Assembly (NCBI GenBank): GCA_026224775.1
Contig: JAMFRP010000022.1
Location: forward strand, 124,001 to 188,000
DNA from: Bacteroidota bacterium
Lineage (GTDB): Bacteria; Bacteroidota; Bacteroidia; Sphingobacteriales; Sphingobacteriaceae
Length of the DNA stretch: 64,000 bases
Reading direction: 5' to 3'
The position numbers were made by a program, and so were the translations under genes. Of this stretch, positions 34,434-43,482 are shown one piece after another (position 1 is the first letter of the stretch; each line of letters opens with the position of its first letter). The notes under the pieces are model-generated. The model had not been told where the DNA came from. It saw only the letters and a list, made by a program, of their open reading frames with translations, and did no database searches.

Positions 34434-35042
34434 TTATTGAACCACTTTAATTTTTATAACAAGCTTTTTCACTTCGTCAAAACCATCTACCTTAATATTG
34501 GGGCGGTGTGCATCCTGCGGAAAAAACAAATAAAAAGTACCGGGTTTAGCAATATAATAAATGCCATCGGCTGTATAATTCGCGGCATCCCTGGCTTCAT
34601 TATAAGGAGTTACTACAGTTGCAGAACTTACCGGCGCTACCTCTATTTTTTCTTCGCCTTTAATCACATATTGTAAATCGATGTACTTACGGTGCGATTC
34701 CCATTTTGCCTCATCAAGCGTTTTTGATGGCCCGTAAGTAATGGATGCATAAGCATTATCACCATCAATAGGGTATTTACCTACCGATAAGGTATCCAGG
34801 TTATGATCCTTCAAAAACTGGAACACTTTATCCCAAACTGCTTTACTGGCGTGGTATTGTTTATAAAATTCCTGCGCATCAACTGATGGGGCTACGGTTA
34901 ATGAAATTCCATTAGCCCATTGTTTACTGTTAACCCATTCGCGGGCTGATTTTTCGTTGGTTTGTGCGTATGCGGCGTTTGTTGTCATTGTTGAAAAGGT
35001 AAAAGCAAGCAGCGATGCTGAAATAACAGTTAGTAATTTCAT
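34434..35042 (-). CDS. YhcH/YjgK/YiaL-family protein with signal peptide
   Basis: 202 residues. Most members of the family (also known from EbgC and DUF386) are cytoplasmic proteins of about 150 residues with a cupin-like fold that are found with sialic acid or other sugar-catabolism genes, probably handling sugar anomers or isomers. Residues about 50-202 carry ESHRKYIDLQYVIKGEEKIEV, YIAKPGTFYLFFPQDAHRPNI and VKKLVIKIKV. Residues 1-26 form a signal peptide (AFTFSTMTTNAAYAQT), so this one is exported. It is the first gene of the left arm of the PUL, 326 bp from the LacI gene. A periplasmic role on uronate intermediates is inferred. Confidence 0.88.
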   Translation of the reverse strand: MKLLTVISASLLAFTFSTMTTNAAYAQTNEKSAREWVNSKQWANGISLTVAPSVDAQEFYKQYHASKAVWDKVFQFLKDHNLDTLSVGKYPIDGDNAYASITYGPSKTLDEAKWESHRKYIDLQYVIKGEEKIEVAPVSSATVVTPYNEARDAANYTADGIYYIAKPGTFYLFFPQDAHRPNIKVDGFDEVKKLVIKIKVVQ

Positions 35043-35368
35043 GATTAAATGTATTAATCGGTTAATTGGTTTTTATAAAAACGGTGAATACTCCCGTTAA
35101 TTTAATCCAATATTACAACCTATCTTTTTAATATAGATGAGATAGGCCACTATATTTCTACGCAATCGTTTTAGTAAACATTAAATACGCGGTCAGATAA
35201 TGGACGAAGCATCCTAAACCAGGCAGATGGTAATGAATAGTTATGATGCTGTAATATCCCCATTCCTGAATTGAGATAAAATTCAGTATAAATTATAAAT
35301 CTTTAGTTAACTTTTTATATATTGTACCCTATGCCAGGGTTCAATAATCTGCAGGCTATTGATACGAT
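35043..35368. other. Divergent promoter region of the uronate PUL
   Basis: A 326-bp gap between the YhcH-like gene and the LacI gene that must carry the promoters of both. It contains operator candidate site 3 (35153-35178), a 7-bp inverted repeat 35119-35125/35140-35146, and ACCCT/AGGGT arms at 35326-35340 just before the LacI start. No gene is seen. Confidence 0.6.
35153..35178. promoter_or_regulatory. LacI-type operator candidate (site 3)
   Basis: The core agrees with site 2 (36500-36525) at 21 of 26 positions and with the perfect palindrome at 25550, aligned on the central CG (35167-35168). Shared left half TTTCTnCGnAA, right half TTTnGTAAA. It is less symmetrical than site 1. Its position between two divergent transcription units fits autoregulation by LacI. 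Confidence 0.55.
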
Positions 35369-36406
35369 ATGAATTTTAACGCGGTAACAATAAGAGACAT
35401 TGCAAAGGAACTAAATCTGTCTGTTTCAACAGTGTCGAAAGCATTACGCGATAGTTATGAGATTAGTGAGAAAACCAAAAAGCTGGTTATAGAATGCGCG
35501 CGAAGAAATAATTATCGTCCAAATCCTATAGCACAAAGTTTAAAACAGGGTAATAGTAAGTCTATCGGTATAGTTGTTTCAACCATTGAGAATCAATTTT
35601 TTGCCCAGGTGATTAATGGTATTGAATCCGTAGCCCATAAAGAGGGCTATAACGTTATTATAACCCAAACACATGAATCATATGATCTGGAAGTAAAGAA
35701 TGTAAACCACCTTACGTCAAGGTCAATTGATGGTTTATTAATATCGCTCTCTACTGAAACGCCTGATGTTGAACATCTGAAAACACTACATGCCCAGGGC
35801 TTGCCAATGGTATTTTTTGACCGGGTAACTGAAGAAATAAATACCCATAAAGTAATTTCAGATAACTATAAAGGTGCATATGATGCCACAAAGCATCTTA
35901 TTGATTCAGGGTTCCGGCGAATAGCGCATATTACCAGCCCCCCTAATATTTCAATTACTAAAGAAAGGTTAGCTGGCTATAAGGCCGCCCTTGCCGATGC
36001 AGGCATTTTCACACCGGATTATTACATTAGCTATTGCCCACATGGCGGAAGAGATATTAGCGAAATTGAGAACGCGCTCAATTTTTTGCTGAATCTTGAA
36101 GATAAACCGGATGCTATATTTACAACTTCTGACAGGATTACTACCACAACTATATTCTTATTAAATAAACTAAAAGTAGCCATACCAGCAGATGTTGCTT
36201 TAGTTGGTTATACCAATACTACTCTTGCCGATGTTTTAAATCCTCCACTAAGCTCGGTTCATCAACAAGGGTTTGAGATTGGACAAAAAGCAACTGAGAT
36301 GTTGTTGAGCCTTATTAAAAGTAAATGGCCCGTTACGGAGTTTGAAACCGTTGTTTTACCAACCCATTTATTTATACGCGAATCATCCACAAAACCAAAG
36401 AAATAA
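35369..36406 (+). CDS. LacI family transcriptional regulator
   Basis: 345 residues. Residues about 8-55 are a LacI helix-turn-helix with hinge (TIRDIAKELNLSVSTVSKAL, NYRPNPIAQSLKQGNSKSIG). The rest is a periplasmic-binding-like sugar domain (GIVVSTIENQFFAQVINGIES, MVFFDRVTE, DAIFTTSDRI, VALVGYTNTTLADVLNPPLSSVHQ). It should repress or activate in response to a uronate-derived ligand. It stands at the centre of the PUL, divergent from YhcH/GH88/UxuA and upstream of the SusCD arm, and is the likely reader of the operator candidates. Many Bacteroidota PULs use SusR or hybrid two-component regulators instead, so a LacI here is noteworthy but not unique. Confidence 0.95.
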   Translation: MNFNAVTIRDIAKELNLSVSTVSKALRDSYEISEKTKKLVIECARRNNYRPNPIAQSLKQGNSKSIGIVVSTIENQFFAQVINGIESVAHKEGYNVIITQTHESYDLEVKNVNHLTSRSIDGLLISLSTETPDVEHLKTLHAQGLPMVFFDRVTEEINTHKVISDNYKGAYDATKHLIDSGFRRIAHITSPPNISITKERLAGYKAALADAGIFTPDYYISYCPHGGRDISEIENALNFLLNLEDKPDAIFTTSDRITTTTIFLLNKLKVAIPADVALVGYTNTTLADVLNPPLSSVHQQGFEIGQKATEMLLSLIKSKWPVTEFETVVLPTHLFIRESSTKPKK

Positions 36407-36499
36407 ACCGCTGTATTTGCCTATTAAATAGCCATACTTAGTGTTTTGAACTATGGTATTTTTATTAAAAATCAGCTTATTAATATTGTTCCTCAATAT

Positions 36500-36525
36500 T
36501 ATTTCTCCGAAAACGATTTCGTAAA
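36500..36525. promoter_or_regulatory. LacI-type operator candidate (site 2) upstream of the SusCD arm
   Basis: Symmetric core at 36508-36521 with CG at 36514-36515, a 14-bp inverted repeat with one mismatched pair. The right arm CGTAAATAAAT (36520-36530) is identical, in register, to that of the perfect palindrome at 25550. It lies about 120 bp upstream of the DUF4350-like gene. A candidate -7 box (TAATTTTG, 36565-36572) lies downstream. Confidence 0.65.
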
Positions 36526-36564
36526 TAAATAAGCCGAAGCACTATAAAACAGAGCTTAATAACC

Positions 36565-36572
36565 TAATTTTG
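36565..36572 (+). promoter_or_regulatory. Candidate Bacteroidota -7 promoter box
   Basis: TAATTTTG fits the TAnnTTTG consensus for this phylum, 73 bp upstream of the DUF4350-like start and about 40 bp downstream of operator site 2. I see no TTG at the -33 position, so it is weak evidence. Confidence 0.35.
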
Positions 36573-36645
36573 ATTAGTGCAGATAGTGAAATACCAACTA
36601 TTTTAATCCAATTATAAACCACTGCATTTATTAAATTATTATTAA

Positions 36646-37431
36646 ATGATACGCAAAATAATTCTTTGTGCCTCCTTTGTGTTATTAGGCATTACCAATT
36701 CAGTATTTGCCCAAAAGGTAACACTTGATTATTTTTTTAACCACGAGGTACATACCGTTAAAGGAGTAACAACCCGGTATCATTATTTATGGACAGATAA
36801 AGCCAGCAGTGGATTCTCCATCTGGGGTGATATATTTAAAAGCCAGGGAGCAACTTTAGATACCTTAGGCGTTGCTCCTACTGTTCAAAATTTAAAAGGA
36901 TCGGCTATATACATTATTGTTGACCCCGATACTAAAAAGGAAAATCCAAACCCCAATTATATAAATGCAGAAGATGCCGACCAAATTGCCCAATGGGTTA
37001 AAGCGGGAGGTGTGCTTGTTTTAATGGCTAATGATAGTGCGAATGTAGAGTTACCCCACTTTAACATACTTACCGCGCATTTTGGAATGCATTTTAATGA
37101 TGACCTGCAAAACCATGTGATTGATGACAAGCATTTTGTCGATGGAACTGTGGTAATAGCTAATAACCCAATATTTAAAACCGCAAAAAAGGTTTTTTTG
37201 AAAGATGTATGCAGTATTGGCCTTACCGGAAATGCTACACCGGCGTTACGTGCAACAAACGGAGCTGTTATAGCAGCAATCGTGCATTATGGTAAAGGAG
37301 TTGTATTTGCCGTAGGCGACCCGTGGTTTTATAATGAATATGTTAACGGACGCTTGCCTGCTGATTATGAAAATGATAAGGCCGCCAATGATCTTGCAAG
37401 CTGGCTATTGAGCCAGGCGACTAAAAAATAA
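36646..37431 (+). CDS. Exported DUF4350-like protein, free-standing
   Basis: 261 residues with a signal peptide (1-22, SVFAQK). The sequence KVTLDYFFNHEV...YHYLWTDKASSGFSIWGDIFKSQGA and IYIIVDPDTKKENPNPNYINAEDADQIAQWVKAGGVLVLMANDSAN resembles the DUF4350 domain that in Bacteroidota often sits on GH88/GH105 unsaturated uronyl hydrolases. Here it has no hydrolase domain, is a gene of its own and is first in the SusCD arm. DUF4350 has a class I glutamine-amidotransferase-like fold; a role in binding uronides or helping the GH88 is speculative. Confidence 0.75.
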   Translation: MIRKIILCASFVLLGITNSVFAQKVTLDYFFNHEVHTVKGVTTRYHYLWTDKASSGFSIWGDIFKSQGATLDTLGVAPTVQNLKGSAIYIIVDPDTKKENPNPNYINAEDADQIAQWVKAGGVLVLMANDSANVELPHFNILTAHFGMHFNDDLQNHVIDDKHFVDGTVVIANNPIFKTAKKVFLKDVCSIGLTGNATPALRATNGAVIAAIVHYGKGVVFAVGDPWFYNEYVNGRLPADYENDKAANDLASWLLSQATKK

Positions 37432-37496
37432 ATAATTGTAAACAGTAATTTAAAATTTAAACGAATGTAAAAATCCAGTGCACATATAAAAAAATA

Positions 37497-37529
37497 AAAA
37501 CCGGCAGTGTTGCAACCACTCCGGCTTTT
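37497..37529 (+). terminator. Hairpin with T-run between DUF4350-like gene and susC
   Basis: AGTG/CACT and CCGG/CCGG pair around the loop, with one unpaired C on each side of a further AAAA/TTTT extension (37497-37529). It could be an attenuator or weak terminator ahead of the SusC gene, giving different levels of the two products. Confidence 0.5.
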
Positions 37530-37634
37530 AAAAGTCCCCCATTTCAGATTAGCTAAAAAATGAAACAACAGAAGTTGTACGGGGCTTTTTTTTGTCAAAA
37601 ATATCGAAAAATATTCAACATTAACACAACTCGT

Positions 37635-40600
37635 ATGAAGAAAAGAGCTTTACACATTGAAATCATTAAGCATACCTTTTTGCCTATACTACCCATATTT
37701 TTATTGGCAAGCACAGCCCTGGCAAGTGGCCCCGGCAGAATAACAACTATCAACAAAGATGTTGTTAGCACAGGAACATCATTAAAAGGTATAAAAAGTA
37801 ATGATCATATTAAAGTAACAGGATCAGTTACCGACGAAAGGAATCTGGCTATCCCAGGAGCTGTGATCATGATTAAGGGTACCAACATCGGCACTACAAG
37901 CGACGCGGATGGCAAATATTCAATATCAGTAGATGAAAATGCCACTTTAGTATTCACCTCCGTAGGCTACTTAACCAAAGAGATCGAAGTAAAAAAACGA
38001 TCGAAAATTGATGTGCAGTTAGTTACCGATTCTAAAAACCTGAACGAGGTAGTAGTAGTTGGTTATGGCACGCAAAAGAAACGTGATATTACCGGTGCTG
38101 TGGGATCTGTAGGGCTTACCGATGTGGCAAAAACACCAGTATTTGGTACCGGCCAACTTTTAGAAGGCCAGGTGGCAGGCGTACAAGTAACGCAAACAAA
38201 CTCGCAGCCGGGTGCTTCATTTACGGTTAGGATACGCGGTACAAACTCTGTTAACTTTTCCAGCGACCCATTATATGTAGTTGATGGTTTTGCAGGTGCC
38301 GATATTACCGCATTAAACCCCAATGATATTGCCTCGATGGACGTATTGAAAGATGCATCGTCAACAGCAATTTACGGTAACCGTGGTGCTAACGGTGTGG
38401 TTATTATTACCACCAAATCAGGTTCGGCAGGTAAACAGACAGTAACCGCTGATGTTTATAATGGTGTGCAAGACGTAGGCCGTATGTTGCCTATGATGAA
38501 TGCACCGCAGTTTGCTACTTATCTTGATAGGGTAACTACCTACAACAATCAATATAATACAACGCAAACAGCTTTGCCATACACCCAGGCACAAATTGAC
38601 GCGATGGGTCCGGGTACAAACTGGCAGAAAGCACTTTTTAGGCAAGCACCTATAGTTAATGCAAACGGGGCTATTAGCGGAGGCTCAGCGGATAGCAAAT
38701 ATTTTATAAGTATGGGCTATTTCGGGCAGGATGGTATAATCCTGAATTCTGGTTACAAACGTGGCAACCTGCGTTTTAACTTCAGCCATAATATCAGCAG
38801 TAAATTAACCTTTGGCTTAAACTCACAGCTATCATATAGTCAGCAAAATTTAGCTAACGTAAATACCAATGGTGGCAGTACAGGCGGTACGCTGCTTGAT
38901 GCCTTACGCATAAGCCCAATTGTGCCGGTATATGATAATACAGGTGCTTACACTTTTGAGAATGGCCCTAATGGCTATGTTGATTTGGTTGGTAACCCAA
39001 TTGCCGCAGCCGCATTAAATACCGACATAAGCAAAACTTTTAGAGTATTTGTGAATAGCTTTTTAGATTACGAGATCATAAAAGATCTTAAACTGAAGGT
39101 TAGTGTTGGTACAGATGATAGCTTTAACCGCGAAGATATCTTCAGACCAAATACTACCTATTTGGGTTTAACCACCAACGGATATGCACAAATATCAAAC
39201 CCAATAAATTTTAACTGGTTAAATGAAAACACGCTTACTTATACCAAGCAAATTGATAAAAACCAAACAATAACGGCACTGGCGGGCTATACTTTTCAGC
39301 AGTTTAAATACACAACAAGTTCTGCCATCGCGCAATCGCTTACCACCAATAATTTAGGTACTGATAATTTAGGTGTTGGCGGAAGCTTGTCATCTTCATC
39401 ATCAACCAATAGTCATGCATTGGAGTCGTTCCTGGGCAGGATCAATTATAGCTTTATGGATAAGTACCTGTTAACGGCATCTATCCGTCGTGATGGTGCA
39501 TCAGTATTAGGTTCCGCGCATAACTTCGGTACATTCCCTTCGGGAGCCTTAGCGTGGCGTATTTCAAGCGAGGATTTCATGAAAGATGTAACCGCTATAA
39601 GTGATTTAAAATTACGTGTGGGTTATGGTATTACAGGTAACTCCAATATCGATCCATATTCATCACTATCTCAATATGGGTTTAACAATTATGTACTTAA
39701 CGGTGCACGTGTAGTTGGTACATCACCAAATAATATTGGGAATACCAACTTGCAATGGGAACAAACAGCATCAACCAATATTGGTTTAGACCTGGGTTTA
39801 TTACACAACCGGATCACCTTTAATGCTGATTGGTATGATAAAAAAACCAGTAAACTGTTGTTTTATGAAACGGTACCGGCATCAAGTGGCTTTACCACCG
39901 TGTTAGAAAACATAGGCGCGGTATCAAACAAAGGTATCGAGCTTTCATTAAACACCATTAACATCCAACAGCAAAACATCAGGTGGTCAACTAACTTTAA
40001 CTTTTCGCGCAACGTTAATAAAATCTTAAGCTTAGGTGGCGTACCTTATCAAATTACCGGTAACGTAAGCTCCAGCTTATATCCTGGTGGGCAAAATTCA
40101 GGTATATTAGAGGTTGGCCAGCCAATTGGCGCTTTCTACGGCTACAAGTTTGAAGGCATATGGCAAAGCCAGGCACAAATTACCGCAAGCGGAACAAAAG
40201 AAGCTGTTAAACCGGGTGATCCACGCTATGAGGACCTGAATGGCGACAATAACATTACAGCCGCCGACAGAACCATTATTGGCTATGCGGTACCTAAGTT
40301 TAACTATGGTTTCAGCAGTAATTTAACCGTACAGCGCTTTAACCTTTTTGTATTGATACAGGGCGTTTATGGTAACCAAATATTAAACGAGAATTTAATA
40401 GAATCTGAAAACGGTACAACCAACGATAATAAACAGGCTTATGTGTTAACCCAAAGCTGGGATGGCCCCGGAACCAGCAATACCTTACCAAGTGTGGGTA
40501 GCACCCTGCGCCGCAGTTTAGGCCCAACAAGCGATGTGCTTGAATCAGGCAGTTACCTGCGGTTTAAAACCATCACCCTATCATATGATTTGCCTTTGCC

Positions 40601-40799
40601 TAAACTTACCAATGTATTTAAAAGCGCCAGCATTTACGTTACAGGGCAAAACTTAATCACCGTAACCAAATACAAAGGTTATGACCCTGAAGTTGATTCA
40701 TACTCCAACTCAAGCGGCAACTATACATCATTAGGTACTGATTATAACCCATACCCTAATGTGCGTACTTATTTATTAGGTGTAAGATTTGGTTTTTAA
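37635..40799 (+). CDS. SusC/RagA-family TonB-linked outer-membrane importer
   Basis: 1054 residues from the ATG at 37635; an earlier in-frame start at 37560 would add a basic, non-conserved stretch. Signal peptide to about residue 35. A carboxypeptidase-like regulatory domain (about 60-140: GSVTDERNLAIPGAVIMIKG, TLVFTSVGYLTKEI) is followed by EVVVVGYGTQKKRDITGAVGSV, the SusC signature at the plug, and then the beta-barrel with the usual C-terminal strand ending in LLGVRFGF. It works with the SusD lipoprotein 18 bp downstream to bind and import oligosaccharides with TonB energy. The neighbours predict oligouronides as the cargo. Confidence 0.95.
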   Translation: MKKRALHIEIIKHTFLPILPIFLLASTALASGPGRITTINKDVVSTGTSLKGIKSNDHIKVTGSVTDERNLAIPGAVIMIKGTNIGTTSDADGKYSISVDENATLVFTSVGYLTKEIEVKKRSKIDVQLVTDSKNLNEVVVVGYGTQKKRDITGAVGSVGLTDVAKTPVFGTGQLLEGQVAGVQVTQTNSQPGASFTVRIRGTNSVNFSSDPLYVVDGFAGADITALNPNDIASMDVLKDASSTAIYGNRGANGVVIITTKSGSAGKQTVTADVYNGVQDVGRMLPMMNAPQFATYLDRVTTYNNQYNTTQTALPYTQAQIDAMGPGTNWQKALFRQAPIVNANGAISGGSADSKYFISMGYFGQDGIILNSGYKRGNLRFNFSHNISSKLTFGLNSQLSYSQQNLANVNTNGGSTGGTLLDALRISPIVPVYDNTGAYTFENGPNGYVDLVGNPIAAAALNTDISKTFRVFVNSFLDYEIIKDLKLKVSVGTDDSFNREDIFRPNTTYLGLTTNGYAQISNPINFNWLNENTLTYTKQIDKNQTITALAGYTFQQFKYTTSSAIAQSLTTNNLGTDNLGVGGSLSSSSSTNSHALESFLGRINYSFMDKYLLTASIRRDGASVLGSAHNFGTFPSGALAWRISSEDFMKDVTAISDLKLRVGYGITGNSNIDPYSSLSQYGFNNYVLNGARVVGTSPNNIGNTNLQWEQTASTNIGLDLGLLHNRITFNADWYDKKTSKLLFYETVPASSGFTTVLENIGAVSNKGIELSLNTINIQQQNIRWSTNFNFSRNVNKILSLGGVPYQITGNVSSSLYPGGQNSGILEVGQPIGAFYGYKFEGIWQSQAQITASGTKEAVKPGDPRYEDLNGDNNITAADRTIIGYAVPKFNYGFSSNLTVQRFNLFVLIQGVYGNQILNENLIESENGTTNDNKQAYVLTQSWDGPGTSNTLPSVGSTLRRSLGPTSDVLESGSYLRFKTITLSYDLPLPKLTNVFKSASIYVTGQNLITVTKYKGYDPEVDSYSNSSGNYTSLGTDYNPYPNVRTYLLGVRFGF

Positions 40800-40817
40800 T
40801 TATTAGAGATAAAAGAC

Positions 40818-42275
40818 ATGAAAAAGATATATTTATTATTAGCTGCCGGTGCAATGTTTACCATGGCAGCATGCAAAAAAGAACTGAAAGAAAGCCCCTA
40901 CAGCATTTTAACCAATACCAATTTTTACCAAAATGCTAATGATGCGCAATCCGCTTTGGTTGGGGTATTTAGCCAGTTACAGCCACAAGCTTATTACCAG
41001 CGAACAGTTTATATAATGAGTGATTTATCTGGTGATGAAATGATACCCCTGTTAACACAAAACCAGGAACGTATTGATATGTATAAAGTTCAATATACAT
41101 CATCAAACATCGAGATCAATAACTGGTATACCAATAGCTACAAACTTATTAGCCGGGCAAATGATGTTATTGCTAATGTACCGGGCATTACGATGGATGG
41201 ACCTACTAAAAACAACATTTTAGGTAATGCCATGTTTTTACGTGCTATGGCTTATTTTGATTTGGTTAGGAGTTTTGGTGATGTACCGTTGATATTAAAA
41301 CCAATTACAAGCGCCACTGACCCGAATTTGTATCCTTCGCGTACAGCATCAAGTGCTATTTATACACAAATTATAAGCGATTTAAAATATGCCGAAGCCA
41401 ACTGCTATACTGAAGATAAAATAACCGCTGCTAATAAAGGCGAAGTATCATCAGGAGCAGCATCAGCTATGCTGGCGAGGGTTTATTTGCAGCATGCAAG
41501 TACCACATTTGCAGCTTCGGATGATAATACGAACGCCCTGGCAGAATGTAATAAGGTCATCAACGGTGGCTTATACAAACTAATGCCAAATTATAGCGAT
41601 GTGTTTAACTGGGCGCTGAAATACTTTCCCGCGCAAACTGAAGTTATATTCGCGGTACAGTTTGGCGCTAACAATACCAGCACTACACAAAATATAACCG
41701 TACGTATGTTTTCACCAGCTGCGCTGGGTGGTTCAGGATCATTTAACGCGAATCCATATTTGTTAAATAGCGTGTATGATAAAGGCGATGTACGAAAAAC
41801 ATGGAATGTTTCTAACAACGTAGCCGGTGTTATCGTTACTCCATACATTTATAAATACCGCGACCCGCAATGGGTTAAGGGTAGCAATAACTCGCAGATG
41901 AACTGGATAGTATTACGCTACTCGGATGTGCTGATGATGCAATCGGAAGCGATGAATAACATTAATGCAAGCGATCCAAACAAATTTAACGGGCTTAATT
42001 TAGTAAGAACAAGAGCTGGTTTAGGTGCTACGCAGATGCTTAGTTTAGCTAACACCCCTACTTCGGCCGCATTTATTGATACCTTATTGCGCGATCGTTT
42101 AAGAGAGCTTTGTGTTGAGGGACACCGCCGCTGGGATTTGATCCGTTTAGGTCAGTTTGCAGCCGTTGAGCAAGCTGTAAATGGCTTTACAGTTAATTCA
42201 AACCAATATTTATTGCCGCTGCCTCAAACAGAGATAGATGCCAACAAAAATTTAAAACAGAACCCTGGATATTAA
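40818..42275 (+). CDS. SusD/RagB-family nutrient-binding lipoprotein
   Basis: 485 residues, lipobox MAAC with Cys19. SusD motifs are the N-terminal MFLRAMAYFDLVRSFGDVPLILKP, a SADG-like loop and the C-terminal RDRLRELCVEGHRRWDLIRLG and YLLPLPQTEIDANKNLKQNPGY. It is a surface lipoprotein that forms the lid over the adjacent SusC barrel. It is 18 bp downstream of the SusC gene and 10 bp upstream of a lyase gene, so they are certainly in one operon. Confidence 0.95.
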   Translation: MKKIYLLLAAGAMFTMAACKKELKESPYSILTNTNFYQNANDAQSALVGVFSQLQPQAYYQRTVYIMSDLSGDEMIPLLTQNQERIDMYKVQYTSSNIEINNWYTNSYKLISRANDVIANVPGITMDGPTKNNILGNAMFLRAMAYFDLVRSFGDVPLILKPITSATDPNLYPSRTASSAIYTQIISDLKYAEANCYTEDKITAANKGEVSSGAASAMLARVYLQHASTTFAASDDNTNALAECNKVINGGLYKLMPNYSDVFNWALKYFPAQTEVIFAVQFGANNTSTTQNITVRMFSPAALGGSGSFNANPYLLNSVYDKGDVRKTWNVSNNVAGVIVTPYIYKYRDPQWVKGSNNSQMNWIVLRYSDVLMMQSEAMNNINASDPNKFNGLNLVRTRAGLGATQMLSLANTPTSAAFIDTLLRDRLRELCVEGHRRWDLIRLGQFAAVEQAVNGFTVNSNQYLLPLPQTEIDANKNLKQNPGY

Positions 42276-42285
42276 GCTCCACAAT

Positions 42286-43482
42286 ATGATAAAGCGATGT
42301 ATTAGTTTAACACTATGTATATTTTCAGTAATTACCGGTTTTGCGCAAAGCAAAGCCGGTAATCCGGGTTTTATACTATTAGACCAGCATGAACTACAAA
42401 CGGTGAATGACAATTACCATAAAGGGGATGCGATCACCATAAAACAGGTTAATGAACTGGTAAATGGTGCCGACAGTTTGTTGAATGCCGGGCCCTACTC
42501 CGTTACTTTCAATAAAGCCAAACTGGCCCCCAGCAATAATAAACATGATTATGTAAGCCAGGCACCCTACTGGTGGCCGGATTCATCAAAAGCGAATGGG
42601 AAACCATACATCCGAAAAGATGGCAGGCGTAACCCTGAAATCTACTTGTTGCATGATGATAGTCAGATGGGTAAAATGAGCTCCGCTGTTAAAAAACTGG
42701 CTCTGGCTTATTATTTTACCGGAAAAGAGCAATATGCCCAAAAGGCCGCCACACTATTAAAAGTTTGGTTTATTGATACCGCTACACGCATGAACCCTAA
42801 CCTGAATTATGCCCAATACATCCCGGGGATTAATGATGGACGAGGAATAGGGATTATAGAAACACTGAGTTTAACAGCAATACCTGATGCTATCAGTTTA
42901 TTACATAACAGTAAATATTTTGATGCACCACTTATTAATGGTGTAAAGAGCTGGTACAAACAGTATGCTGATTGGATGCTGAATAGTAAAAATGGCAAAT
43001 CCGAACGCTCACAGATCAATAATCACGGTACTAATTATGATTTGCAACTAGCAACTTTTGCTTTGTTTACCGATAATGGCACATTGGCGAAAAAGGTTAT
43101 AAATGAGTTTACCATCCCACGGATAGACCAGCAATTTACAACAGATGGCATGCAACCACTGGAACTGGTACGTACCCGTGCCTGGGATTATTCAAACATG
43201 AACCTGAATGCATGGGCCCGCCTTGCTGTTATTGCAGATGAATTGAATATTGATTTATGGCATACCCAAACCCTGGACGGCAAAGGCATAAAGGGCGCAA
43301 TATTATTTTTGATGCCTTATGCTTTGAAACAAAAAGCCTGGACCTACCCCGAAATAGGAAAAATTGAGTACGGTAATTTTAAGCACACAGTTCACTTTGC
43401 GCAGGGTAAATATCCTGATATTGATTTTAAAGATTTCTATAATAAATTCCCGGTTGAAAACGAGCTGGAATTTATTGAGTAA
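42286..43482 (+). CDS. Alginate-lyase-family polysaccharide lyase (PL38-like)
   Basis: 398 residues with a signal peptide (1-20, TGFAQ). Contains APYWWPDSS, KPYIRKDGRRNPE and N245-N246-H247 in INNHGTNYDLQLATFALF, the same plan as the gene at 29146 on the other arm. Both are probably exported lyases that produce unsaturated uronides. Sequence differences (WWPD versus FWPD, NNHGT versus NNHST) suggest different linkage or chain-length preference. It is the third gene of the SusCD transcription unit. Confidence 0.85.
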   Translation: MIKRCISLTLCIFSVITGFAQSKAGNPGFILLDQHELQTVNDNYHKGDAITIKQVNELVNGADSLLNAGPYSVTFNKAKLAPSNNKHDYVSQAPYWWPDSSKANGKPYIRKDGRRNPEIYLLHDDSQMGKMSSAVKKLALAYYFTGKEQYAQKAATLLKVWFIDTATRMNPNLNYAQYIPGINDGRGIGIIETLSLTAIPDAISLLHNSKYFDAPLINGVKSWYKQYADWMLNSKNGKSERSQINNHGTNYDLQLATFALFTDNGTLAKKVINEFTIPRIDQQFTTDGMQPLELVRTRAWDYSNMNLNAWARLAVIADELNIDLWHTQTLDGKGIKGAILFLMPYALKQKAWTYPEIGKIEYGNFKHTVHFAQGKYPDIDFKDFYNKFPVENELEFIE

